Source: Chitinophaga pinensis
GTDB taxonomy: Bacteria > Bacteroidota > Bacteroidia > Chitinophagales > Chitinophagaceae
DNA: 5,754 nt
Assembly (NCBI GenBank): GCA_943324055.2
Contig: CALPKD020000106.1
Coordinates: 1 to 5,754, forward strand
Reading direction: 5' to 3'
Part shown: piece after piece, positions 1 through 5,754 of the stretch
How the letters are laid out: each line of letters opens with the position of its first letter
Position numbering within the stretch: position 1 is the stretch's first letter
Notes under the pieces: generated by a model
What the model saw: the letters and a program-made list of their open reading frames with translations, nothing else
Told to the model about the DNA's origin: nothing
The model's database searches: none
Made by a program: the position numbers and the translations under genes

Positions 1-2
1 AT

Positions 3-710
3 ATGTCACAAAATTTTAAAGAAGCACACGCACTTGTAAGCACCTATCCTACAGTTCCATTAACTGTCGATTGTGTTATTTTCGGGTTTATTGACAATAC
101 ATTAAAAGTGCTACTTATTAAGAGTGATCTAGCGCAATTTAGTGGCCAACTATCTCTGTTAGGGGACAATGTGCTTTCGGACGAGGATTTGGACAATGCT
201 GCCAATCGTGTCTTAATCGCAAGAACTGGTATGAAAGATGTGTTTTTGGAGCAAGTGCATACTTTTAGCAAACCCAATAGGCATCCTGGAGGTAGGGTGA
301 TTACAACCGTGTATGCATCCTTGTTAAATATTCATCACCATGCATTAGAAATTTCAGAGAATGAATTAGACTGGCATACTGTGAATGCAATTCAAGCCAT
401 GGCGTTTGACCACAAGGAAATTTTAGACATTTGCTACAAATGGTTGCAAAAAAGAATTCAGGAGCATCCACTTGCGTTTAATTTACTCCCTGAACTATTC
501 TCTTTAAGGCAATTGCAGCATGTATATGAAGCTATATTAGACACCAAATTTGATCGACGCAATTTTAGAAAAAAGTTCGCAAGTATGGGTGTGCTAAAAG
601 ATGCAAATGCGTTGGAAACCAATGTGACCCATCGACCAGGAAAGCTGTATACCTTTGACTTAGCCAAGTACGAACAAGAGAAGGCTAGTTTCATTGGCAT
701 CGATTTTTAA
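3..710 (+). CDS. NUDIX-domain winged-helix transcriptional regulator (NrtR/AraR-like)
   Basis: A predicted cytoplasmic DNA-binding regulator of 235 residues. Residues about 20-150 form a Nudix fold (strand with CVIFGF at 24-29, then KVLLIK at 35-40). Residues about 155-225 form the C-terminal winged helix typical of NrtR-type regulators, with FNLLPELFSL at 159-168 and DRRNFRKKF at 184-192. The Nudix box (about G54 to M77) is eroded: its end reads R69-V-L-I-A-R-T-G76, so the REUxEE glutamates that bind Mg are absent. This fits a ligand sensor rather than a hydrolase. In Bacteroidota, relatives such as the arabinose regulator AraR bind a sugar or nucleotide-sugar effector and usually sit beside their target operon. 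No such target is visible here, so it probably lies left of the window. The ATG at position 3 fits the family N-terminus, but the reading frame is open to the window edge and an earlier start cannot be excluded. The family is well supported; the effector is unknown. Confidence 0.85.
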   Translation: MSQNFKEAHALVSTYPTVPLTVDCVIFGFIDNTLKVLLIKSDLAQFSGQLSLLGDNVLSDEDLDNAANRVLIARTGMKDVFLEQVHTFSKPNRHPGGRVITTVYASLLNIHHHALEISENELDWHTVNAIQAMAFDHKEILDICYKWLQKRIQEHPLAFNLLPELFSLRQLQHVYEAILDTKFDRRNFRKKFASMGVLKDANALETNVTHRPGKLYTFDLAKYEQEKASFIGIDF

Positions 711-738
711 AAAATCCGCCCCCTTCCTTAGAATTTAA

Positions 739-746
739 TATCTTTA
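739..746 (+). promoter_or_regulatory. Candidate Bacteroidota -7 box upstream of yicC
   Basis: TATCTTTA matches the Bacteroidota -7 consensus TAnnTTTG at all specified positions except the last. It lies about 25 bases before the yicC ATG, inside the only gap (711-770) between the regulator gene and yicC. No TTG-type -33 element is visible at the expected distance upstream, where the sequence is C-rich. The site is therefore weak and rests on one short motif in AT-rich DNA. If real, it would drive yicC, gldH and the two-component genes with a very short leader. Confidence 0.25.
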
Positions 747-770
747 TACACTATATAAATAGGTATTATT

Positions 771-1646
771 ATGTTGTATTCAATGACCGGTTACGGACGA
801 GCGGAATCCACTTTCAAAGACAAAATATTTTTAATCGAAATCAAATCCTTGAATGGAAAGCAGTTCGATTTGCGTTTGAATATTCCAGGCTTACTTAAGC
901 CTTACGAGGTAGAGATTAGAAACAAACTCAATGAGTCCTTATTTAGAGGTACCGTTGAGTGTAATATTAGCGTCAAGTCAAATGGCGTTTCTAAGCCAGT
1001 GAGTATTAATACTGCTTTGGCAAAATCTTATTATCAACCTATTGTTGAATTAGCGGATGAGTTAGGTATAGCAAAGGATAATATTTTAAGCACCCTATTA
1101 AAATTACCCGATGTAGTTTCCTCAACAAGTGAAGTGATTACCGAGGAAGAGTGGAAAGCATTGCACCAGTTATTATTACAGGCAATCGAACAAATTATTC
1201 TTCATCGTAAAGACGAAGGTAAATCGTTAGAGAAGGATTTGCTAGAGCGTTTGTCTGGTATTGAAGCACAACAAGCAGTGATTGAGGTATATGAGCCTAA
1301 CCGAAGAAATAAAATTAAAGAAGGGTTAGTTAAATTATTAGAACAACATGTTGGAGCGGATAAGTATGATAACAATCGCCTAGAACAAGAATTGATTTAT
1401 TATATTGAAAAGATTGATATTTCTGAAGAAAAAGTAAGACTAACCAATCATTTGGATTATTTCAAAGCGGTACTAAAAGAAACAGAGCCAAGCAAAGGCA
1501 AAAAACTTTCATTTATTTTGCAAGAAATTGGCAGAGAGATTAATACAACAGGTTCTAAGGCAAATGATTTAGACATTCAAAAAGCGGTCATCTTAATGAA
1601 AGATGAATTGGAAAAAGCAAAAGAGCAAATCTTAAACGTATTGTAA
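771..1646 (+). CDS. yicC: YicC/YloC-family endoribonuclease
   Basis: A full-length, 291-residue member of the YicC family, cytoplasmic proteins shown in E. coli and B. subtilis to be endoribonucleases acting on RNA turnover. The N-terminal YicC domain starts with the family signature SMTGYGRAE at residues 4-12, followed by EIKSLNGKQFDLRL at 23-36 and FRGTVECNI at 58-66. The C-terminal DUF1732 region carries DISEEKVRLTNHLDYF at 216-231 and GKKLSFILQEIGREINTTGS at 243-262, and ends in the usual DELEKAKEQILNV helix. The start is secure because MLYSMTGYGR is the normal family N-terminus. No strong Shine-Dalgarno sequence precedes it; the leader is AT-rich, as is usual in this phylum. In many bacteria yicC is followed by gmk (guanylate kinase); here it is followed almost at once by gldH. 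Family assignment is firm; its RNA targets in this organism are unknown. Confidence 0.95.
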   Translation: MLYSMTGYGRAESTFKDKIFLIEIKSLNGKQFDLRLNIPGLLKPYEVEIRNKLNESLFRGTVECNISVKSNGVSKPVSINTALAKSYYQPIVELADELGIAKDNILSTLLKLPDVVSSTSEVITEEEWKALHQLLLQAIEQIILHRKDEGKSLEKDLLERLSGIEAQQAVIEVYEPNRRNKIKEGLVKLLEQHVGADKYDNNRLEQELIYYIEKIDISEEKVRLTNHLDYFKAVLKETEPSKGKKLSFILQEIGREINTTGSKANDLDIQKAVILMKDELEKAKEQILNVL

Positions 1647-1647
1647 A

Positions 1648-1670
1648 ATGGTTACGTTAAAAAAATAGGG
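1648..1670 (+). other. Possible out-of-frame 5' end of gldH with slippery A7 run
   Basis: An ATG at 1648, two bases after the yicC stop, opens a frame encoding M-V-T-L-K-K and then meets TAG at 1666-1668. The codons before that stop are TTA AAA AAA, so the seven As (1659-1665) form the A-AAA-AAA slippery heptamer in the reading frame. A -1 shift there, or one extra A in the mRNA or genome, would read on as I-G and join the gldH frame at its ATG at 1671. The joined leader has a KK-containing n-region before the hydrophobic stretch, which the ATG at 1671 alone does not provide. Possible explanations are a base-calling error in a homopolymer, a real mutation, or slippage during transcription or translation. 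Confidence 0.5.
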
Positions 1671-2117
1671 ATGTTGTTTTTATTGGTGCTTGTGTTTGCT
1701 AGCTGTCAAACGATTGCATTGCATGAACAAAGTACCACTTATCCGGATCATCAATGGTCTTCAAAGCAGTCTAATCACTATCAGTTTATCGTATCAGATA
1801 CAGCAGCCACTTATAATATTTACTTTGTTATTAGGCATCACAATGCATACCACTATAAAAATATCTGGATCGAATTAGCCACTAAGGCGCCAGGGGATTC
1901 GGTAACAAAGCAGCAGGTTAATTTGAACTTGGCAGATGACCAGAAAGGATGGCTAGGGACAGGCATGGATGATATTTATGACCAAAGAATACCGATGAAC
2001 TCGCAACCTATAAAATTGCGTAAAGGACTTTATGAATTTACAATTCAGCATACCATGCGGGAGGATCCACTGCAAAATATTTTATCCACCGGGATTAGAG
2101 TTGAAAAGGCTAGATAA
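1671..2117 (+). CDS. gldH: Gliding motility lipoprotein GldH
   Basis: A GldH-family lipoprotein of 148 residues as called. GldH is one of the envelope Gld lipoproteins needed for gliding in Flavobacterium, where the gliding motor is tied to type IX secretion; its exact biochemical role is not known. The leader LFLLVLVFASC ends in a lipobox-like F-A-S with Cys12 as the likely lipidated residue. The mature part has family landmarks: YPDHQW (24-29), IRHHNAYHYKNIWIEL (54-69), GWLGTGMDDIYDQRIP (93-108) and, near the end, YEFTIQHTMREDPL (121-134). Starting at 1671 leaves a signal peptide with no positive charge, which is abnormal; the ATG at 1648 would supply two lysines but is one frame off across an A7 run. 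The stop TAA overlaps the next gene's ATG (TAATG), suggesting translational coupling to the kinase. The family is well supported; the true start is uncertain. Presence of gldH alone does not prove that the cells glide. Confidence 0.85.
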   Translation: MLFLLVLVFASCQTIALHEQSTTYPDHQWSSKQSNHYQFIVSDTAATYNIYFVIRHHNAYHYKNIWIELATKAPGDSVTKQQVNLNLADDQKGWLGTGMDDIYDQRIPMNSQPIKLRKGLYEFTIQHTMREDPLQNILSTGIRVEKAR

Positions 2118-3097
2118 TGAAAAAGGTAAAATTACCATTCAATAAGTTACAGTTTGTACGTATCATTTATTGGTTGTTTTTAACTTATATGGTAGCAGCC
2201 TTTATATGGTGGTATGTGTCTCTCGAAAATCAAAACAATCAAATCGCTGCAGTTAAATTTGAATCTATTCAATTAAATGATCCTGCATTGATGGTGAAGG
2301 TGAATAGTATTAATGAAGTACAACTGAGAAAAAACAAACAGTATTTAGGAGAGGGGTTGACCTTTTTATTCCTTTTTTTATTAGGTGCTATTTATGTTTA
2401 TCGGTCACTTTTAAAGCAAATAAACTACTCTCAACAACAGCAAAATTTTATGATGGCGGTGACCCACGAACTAAAAACTCCAATTGCAATTGCACATTTG
2501 AATTTAGAGACGCTATTAAAAAGACAATTAGAACCGCTACAGCAAAAAAAAATAATTGAAATTACTTTACAAGAAACGCAAAGGCTTGATTCACTTTGCA
2601 ATAATATTTTATTAGCGTCCCAGTTAGACATGGGGCAATATGAAACCAATAAACAACAAATTGATTTTTCAAATATTGTAAGCAGTTGTATTGATTCTTT
2701 TAAGCAAAGATGTCCTGAACGCGTTTGTAATGCAGTAATCGAGCCAGCTATTTTTATACAAGGCGAGCCGGTATTAATGCAATTGCTATTAAGTAATTTA
2801 TTAGAAAACGCGAATAAGTACTCAGGCCCTGAATTGCCTATTGGGATAGAATTAGCAACGATAAATAATAAAGTGATTTTACGCATTATGGATCAAGGCG
2901 TAGGTGTTCCATTGAGTGAAAGGGAAAAAATATTTCAAAAATTTTATCGTATCGGTACGGAATTCACAAGGTCTACAAAAGGAACAGGATTGGGTTTGTA
3001 TTTGTGTAAACGTATTTCCGATTTTCATAATGCAACTTTGGTAGTGAGTTCGAATGAACCCAAAGGAAGCATTTTTACACTTACTTACACCGCATAA
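2117..3097 (+). CDS. Two-component sensor histidine kinase
   Basis: An inner-membrane sensor kinase of 326 residues with every catalytic box. Two hydrophobic spans (about residues 14-34 and 78-97) flank a short extracytoplasmic loop of about 40 residues (about 36-76) with no recognisable sensor fold. The HisKA H-box VTHELKTP gives phospho-acceptor His117, only about 20 residues after the second span, so there is no HAMP domain. The ATPase domain has the N-box around LLENANKYS (228-236; N231), G1 DQGVGVP (259-265), F-box IFQKFYR (272-278) and G2 GTGLGL (289-294). It should autophosphorylate on His117 and pass phosphate to the regulator encoded 5 bp downstream. Its ATG overlaps the gldH stop by one base, so expression is likely coupled to gldH. 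The signal is unknown. The small loop suggests sensing within the membrane or through a partner protein, possibly an envelope component; that is inference. Confidence 0.95.
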   Translation: MKKVKLPFNKLQFVRIIYWLFLTYMVAAFIWWYVSLENQNNQIAAVKFESIQLNDPALMVKVNSINEVQLRKNKQYLGEGLTFLFLFLLGAIYVYRSLLKQINYSQQQQNFMMAVTHELKTPIAIAHLNLETLLKRQLEPLQQKKIIEITLQETQRLDSLCNNILLASQLDMGQYETNKQQIDFSNIVSSCIDSFKQRCPERVCNAVIEPAIFIQGEPVLMQLLLSNLLENANKYSGPELPIGIELATINNKVILRIMDQGVGVPLSEREKIFQKFYRIGTEFTRSTKGTGLGLYLCKRISDFHNATLVVSSNEPKGSIFTLTYTA

Positions 3098-3102
3098 TTA
3101 GC

Positions 3103-3798
3103 ATGTCAAAATATTCAATATTATTAGTCGAGGATGAAGTGCATTTACATGATGCATTAAAACTGAATCTGGAACTTGAGGGATATGAAGTGAGTTCTGC
3201 ATTTGATGGACCCGATGCATTGCGACAAATTGGACAGGCCCATTTTGATTTAATAATAATGGATGTGATGTTGCCTGGCTTAGATGGCTATTCTGTAACA
3301 GAAACTGTTCGGCTTAATAATATTGGAACTCCAATTCTTATTTTAAGTGCTAAAAATACGAGTGCCAATAAAATTCAAGGGTTAAAATTAGGCGCAGATG
3401 ATTATATGACAAAGCCATTTAATTTGGAAGAACTGTTGCTAAGGGTTGCCAAGTTAATCCAGAAATCTGTTGGCAATAATCAAGGCAGTGGAGTGGAGGC
3501 GTATCATTTTTCGGGAAACGATATCAATTTCAAATCCTTGGAAGCACAAACATTTAGAGGGGAGAAAATAGATCTTACAAAAAAGGAGGCGATGTTATTA
3601 AAGCTCCTAATTGAAAATAAGCAAACAGTCGTTACAAGGGAACGTATCTTGCAAACGGTTTGGGGCTATAACGTGTTCCCTAGCACGCGCACGATTGATA
3701 ATTTTATCCTAAATTTTAGAAAATACTTTGAGTTGGATCCCAGGAACCCCATTCATTTTATCTCTATTCGGAGCGTAGGGTATAAATTCCAGGATTAA
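3103..3798 (+). CDS. OmpR/PhoB-family response regulator
   Basis: A 231-residue DNA-binding response regulator and the evident partner of the kinase encoded just upstream (5-bp gap). The receiver domain (about 4-118) has the acidic pair E10/D11, phospho-acceptor D54 in DVMLPGLDG, the switch Ser82 in LILSAKN and Lys104 in YMTKPF, so it should be phosphorylated normally. After a short linker (about 121-135) comes an OmpR-type winged helix (about 136-230). Its recognition-helix region is RTIDNFILNFRKYFE (196-210), and the wing contains ISIRSVGYKF (220-229). It acts in the cytoplasm on promoters that cannot be identified here. The domain layout resembles Bacteroidota regulators such as RprY, but I cannot assign orthology. 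It differs from PorX, the known type IX secretion regulator, which lacks an OmpR-type DNA-binding domain. It is the last gene of the apparent yicC-gldH-kinase-regulator run; a 61-bp gap with no obvious terminator follows. Confidence 0.95.
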   Translation: MSKYSILLVEDEVHLHDALKLNLELEGYEVSSAFDGPDALRQIGQAHFDLIIMDVMLPGLDGYSVTETVRLNNIGTPILILSAKNTSANKIQGLKLGADDYMTKPFNLEELLLRVAKLIQKSVGNNQGSGVEAYHFSGNDINFKSLEAQTFRGEKIDLTKKEAMLLKLLIENKQTVVTRERILQTVWGYNVFPSTRTIDNFILNFRKYFELDPRNPIHFISIRSVGYKFQD

Positions 3799-3830
3799 CC
3801 CCTCATTTATACAATCTTTTCACAGTTTAG

Positions 3831-3857
3831 GCGTTATTGATAGTAGTTAATTAACGC
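3831..3857. repeat. Overlapping small inverted repeats before the ureohydrolase-like gene
   Basis: GCGTTA at 3831-3836 is mirrored by TAACGC at 3852-3857 around a 15-base loop, ending two bases before the ATG at 3860. Overlapping its right arm is a perfect 10-base palindrome, GTTAATTAAC, at 3846-3855. The two structures share bases and would exclude each other in RNA. This could be an operator or a weak start-site hairpin. The stems are short and AT-rich, so chance is quite possible. No convincing promoter motif or intrinsic terminator was found elsewhere in the gap 3799-3859. Confidence 0.3.
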
Positions 3858-3859
3858 TC

Positions 3860-4993
3860 ATGTCCCTTACTTCCATACAAGATTTCGTAGAACCTGTCAA
3901 TTTAGACCTTCTTTCAAAAGACGAAGGCTATAGAGATACGCAATTGGGTAAACACATTTTGGTAAATGATGGCGAAATGCCAGATATCTCCAATGCAGAT
4001 ATTGTAATCATTGGGGCTGGGGAGTGTCGTGGAGCTGGCTTTCCGCTGTCTGGCCATGAAGCTGCCAATGCGGTAAGATCGGCGCTGTATTCGCTTTATT
4101 ATTGGCATGCGCAGGTAACGATTGCCGATATTGGTAATGTAAAGCTTGGCCAGTCAATCTCGGACAGTTACGCCGCTTTAAGAACCGTTATTTCGGAGTT
4201 GATTTTGCAAAATAAAAAAGTAGTTATAATTGGAGGGTCACATGATCTTTCTTTAGCACAATATCATGCTTATACCTCTATCCCAACATTGGTCAATGCG
4301 GTAGTGGTGGATGCAAAAATTGACCTTGACCTAGAAGCACGTCTTCCTGCAGATCATTTTTTAGAAGAATTGTTTACAGGCTTGCCGAATCATCTAAACC
4401 ATTATGCGCATATTGGTTTTCAAAGTTATTTTATGCATCCGCATATGTTAGAGACCATTGATAAATTAAGATTTGATTGCTTTAGATTAGGCACGGTGAG
4501 AGAAGGCATTGAGGAAATGGAGCCGGTAATAAGAGATAGTCACATGATGAGCTTTGATATTAGTGCCATTCAAAATGCGCAAGCGCCAGCGAATCGTATT
4601 ACACCTAATGGCTTTAATGGGGAAGAGGCTTGCACGCTCATGCAATTTGCAGGAATGAGTTGGAAAACAAGTACTATCAGTTTATTTGGATACCAGGCAG
4701 AGCAGGATGTAAATAGCTTAACGGCCATGCAGCTGGCTCAAATGGTTTGGTATATTATAGATGGGGTTCAAAAAGGAAAGAAAGAATCCCCTATTACCGA
4801 TACAGAACGCTTTAAAGAATTTCATATCGCATTTTCGGATATTGAAACAAAATTCATGCAAAGTAAAAATACTGGAAGGTGGTGGATGCAATTGCACAAT
4901 GAGCAATGGTGCCCATGTAGTTATAAAGATTATTTAGTAGCTTCCAATAACGAAATTCCAGAAAGATGGTTAAGAGCATTAGAACGAGAATAA
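3860..4993 (+). CDS. Ureohydrolase (arginase/formimidoylglutamase)-fold protein, degenerate metal site
   Basis: A 377-residue protein of the arginase/agmatinase/formimidoylglutamase superfamily, in the Bacteroidota branch usually annotated as formimidoylglutamase or arginase family. Active members are cytoplasmic enzymes holding two Mn ions through GGxH, DAHxD and SxDxD motifs. Here the first motif is intact (GGSHD, 125-129; H128). The second reads DAKID (151-155), with Lys153 in place of His. The third reads SFDISAIQNA (231-240), keeping D233 but with Ser235 in place of the second Asp. With at least two ligands lost, normal hydrolysis of guanidino substrates is unlikely. The C-terminus (TGRWW at 338-342; CSYKDYLVASNNEIPERW at 353-370) is strongly conserved in flavobacterial relatives as I recall them and is not part of classical arginases, so the protein is probably kept for another role. 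The start fits the branch's N-terminal pattern (PVNLDLLS at 12-19). The next gene begins inside its 3' end. The fold is confident; the function is not. Confidence 0.8.
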   Translation: MSLTSIQDFVEPVNLDLLSKDEGYRDTQLGKHILVNDGEMPDISNADIVIIGAGECRGAGFPLSGHEAANAVRSALYSLYYWHAQVTIADIGNVKLGQSISDSYAALRTVISELILQNKKVVIIGGSHDLSLAQYHAYTSIPTLVNAVVVDAKIDLDLEARLPADHFLEELFTGLPNHLNHYAHIGFQSYFMHPHMLETIDKLRFDCFRLGTVREGIEEMEPVIRDSHMMSFDISAIQNAQAPANRITPNGFNGEEACTLMQFAGMSWKTSTISLFGYQAEQDVNSLTAMQLAQMVWYIIDGVQKGKKESPITDTERFKEFHIAFSDIETKFMQSKNTGRWWMQLHNEQWCPCSYKDYLVASNNEIPERWLRALERE

Positions 4994-5754
4994 ACAATCC
5001 TTTACAATTGATTGCAATAACAGGCTGCTTGTTATTGACTTGTGCATGTAGTGTTCAAAAAGCACAAAAAACTTTATTGGCTAGTCCTTCTTTAAAGGGA
5101 GCACATATTGGAATTGCAGTATACAATGATACCAAGCAAGCTTGGATAGATCAATACCAAAGTGATCATTATTTCACGCCGGCCAGTAACACTAAAATTT
5201 TAGCCACTTATGTTGGGTTAAAATACTTGGGAGATTCTTTGCCTGGATTTAGTATTGCAGAACAAGCAGATTCCCTATTCCTAACACCCTTAGGGGACCC
5301 TAGTTTTTTACACCCCGATTTTAGCTATCAACCTGTAGTGGATTTAATAAAGTCCACCAGAAAGCAAGTAGTTATATCCATAGTGGATCAAAAGGATAAA
5401 TTTGATCCATTTGGTGACGGCTGGGCTTGGAATGATTATGCCGAAGACTACCAACCAGAACGAAGCAGAATGCCTATTTATGGAAATGTGGTTCATTTTT
5501 ATCAAGACAAAGGAAAAATTGAAAAACGTCCTGCTTATTTTTTTAAAGATTTGAAAATTGAAGATAGTTTGCAAAAGAAGGCGTTTACTCGAATGCGCAC
5601 TACCAATACGTTTTATCCTACACTAAAAAATAATTCGGCCAAGTATTATCAGCTTCCATTTATAACTTATCAGACGCCGATGTCTGTACTTTATTTGAGC
5701 GATACGATCCATACTGTTTTGCCTATTGTGTTTATGAAGGATGTTATTGCAAAA
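4966..5754 (+). CDS. dacB: Peptidase S13 D-alanyl-D-alanine carboxypeptidase (PBP4/DacB-like), 3' truncated
   Basis: The first 263 codons of an S13-family penicillin-binding protein, still open at the window end. Such enzymes trim or cleave D-Ala cross-links in periplasmic peptidoglycan. ATG 4966 is the only ATG between the in-frame stop at 4948-4950 and the conserved domain. It gives a basic n-region (MVKSIRTRINN), a hydrophobic stretch and a cysteine cluster (C21, C26, C28), so a lipoprotein is likely, with C28 my preferred lipidation site; ITGC at 18-21 fits the lipobox consensus better but leaves a short hydrophobic core. The catalytic SxxK motif is S74-N-T-K77 within FTPASNTKI. Family landmarks follow: GDPSFLHPDF (residues 109-118), GWAWNDYAEDYQPERSRMP (about 149-167) and IYGN. 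The SxN and KTG motifs would lie beyond the edge, so activity cannot be judged. It overlaps the upstream gene by 28 bp in another frame, suggesting coupled expression. Confidence 0.85.
   Translation, partial: MVKSIRTRINNPLQLIAITGCLLLTCACSVQKAQKTLLASPSLKGAHIGIAVYNDTKQAWIDQYQSDHYFTPASNTKILATYVGLKYLGDSLPGFSIAEQADSLFLTPLGDPSFLHPDFSYQPVVDLIKSTRKQVVISIVDQKDKFDPFGDGWAWNDYAEDYQPERSRMPIYGNVVHFYQDKGKIEKRPAYFFKDLKIEDSLQKKAFTRMRTTNTFYPTLKNNSAKYYQLPFITYQTPMSVLYLSDTIHTVLPIVFMKDVIAK

Noticed and set aside
44..700. Two minus-strand open frames inside the NUDIX regulator gene (44-277 and 458-700).
   Set aside because: They are antisense shadows of the conserved Nudix and winged-helix codons, with no domain or translation signal of their own.
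702..716. A/T palindrome (GATTTTT-A-AAAAATC) spanning the stop codon of the NUDIX regulator, considered as a terminator.
   Set aside because: There is effectively no loop and no GC-rich stem followed by a T tract. It is what a T run followed by an A run produces in AT-rich DNA.
1690..1878. A second plus-strand frame overlapping gldH.
   Set aside because: The gldH frame carries the family motifs. The alternative frame gives an unstructured sequence with no similarity I recognise.
2431..2886. A 151-codon open frame on the minus strand inside the histidine kinase gene.
   Set aside because: It is antisense to strongly conserved kinase motifs, its product is Cys/Ser-rich without domains, and it has no start signal. 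It is a shadow of the real gene.
5344..5574. A 76-codon minus-strand open frame inside the S13 carboxypeptidase gene.
   Set aside because: It lies opposite a well-supported coding frame with conserved S13 motifs and shows no recognisable protein features.
1..5754. Searches by eye for CRISPR repeats, tRNA/rRNA genes, insertion-sequence ends, toxin-antitoxin pairs, phage genes or riboswitches.
   Set aside because: Nothing was found. Intergenic space totals under 200 bases and all genes look like ordinary chromosomal genes with uniform composition.

Overview
This window looks like a piece of a Bacteroidota chromosome, probably a Chitinophagales/Sphingobacteriales-type relative. The evidence is a low GC content (high 30s percent by eye), weak or absent Shine-Dalgarno sequences, a gldH lipoprotein gene (a gliding-motility / type IX secretion-associated family confined to Bacteroidota), a NUDIX-winged-helix regulator of the Bacteroidota sugar-regulator type, and a degenerate ureohydrolase-like protein of a kind I recognise from this phylum. 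All six genes are on the + strand and tightly packed. There are no mobile elements, tRNAs, rRNAs, CRISPR arrays or prophage genes, and the region reads as stable core chromosome.

Layout. 3-710: NrtR/AraR-like transcription factor with an eroded Nudix box. The 60-bp gap after it holds a weak promoter candidate. 771-1646: yicC, a YicC/YloC-family endoribonuclease. 1671-2117: gldH, whose 5' end is odd. A lysine-containing signal-peptide start at 1648 is thrown out of frame by an A7 run, and only a short, uncharged leader remains from the in-frame ATG. 2117-3097 and 3103-3798: a membrane sensor histidine kinase and an OmpR-type response regulator, overlapping gldH by one base and separated from each other by 5 bp. 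The run from yicC to the response regulator is therefore probably one transcription unit. A 61-bp gap containing small inverted repeats follows. 3860-4993: ureohydrolase (arginase/formimidoylglutamase)-fold protein lacking some canonical metal ligands. 4966-5754: start of a peptidase S13 (PBP4/DacB-like) D-Ala-D-Ala carboxypeptidase lipoprotein, overlapping the previous gene by 28 bp and cut by the window edge.

How the genes fit together. The common theme is envelope biology: a gliding-associated lipoprotein, a co-transcribed two-component system and a peptidoglycan hydrolase. The NUDIX regulator probably belongs to genes outside the left edge, and yicC is an RNA-metabolism housekeeping gene. 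I see no clearly novel multi-gene system. The points most worth a second look are the slippery A7 at the start of gldH, the coupling of gldH to a two-component system, and the probable loss of catalysis in the ureohydrolase-like protein.
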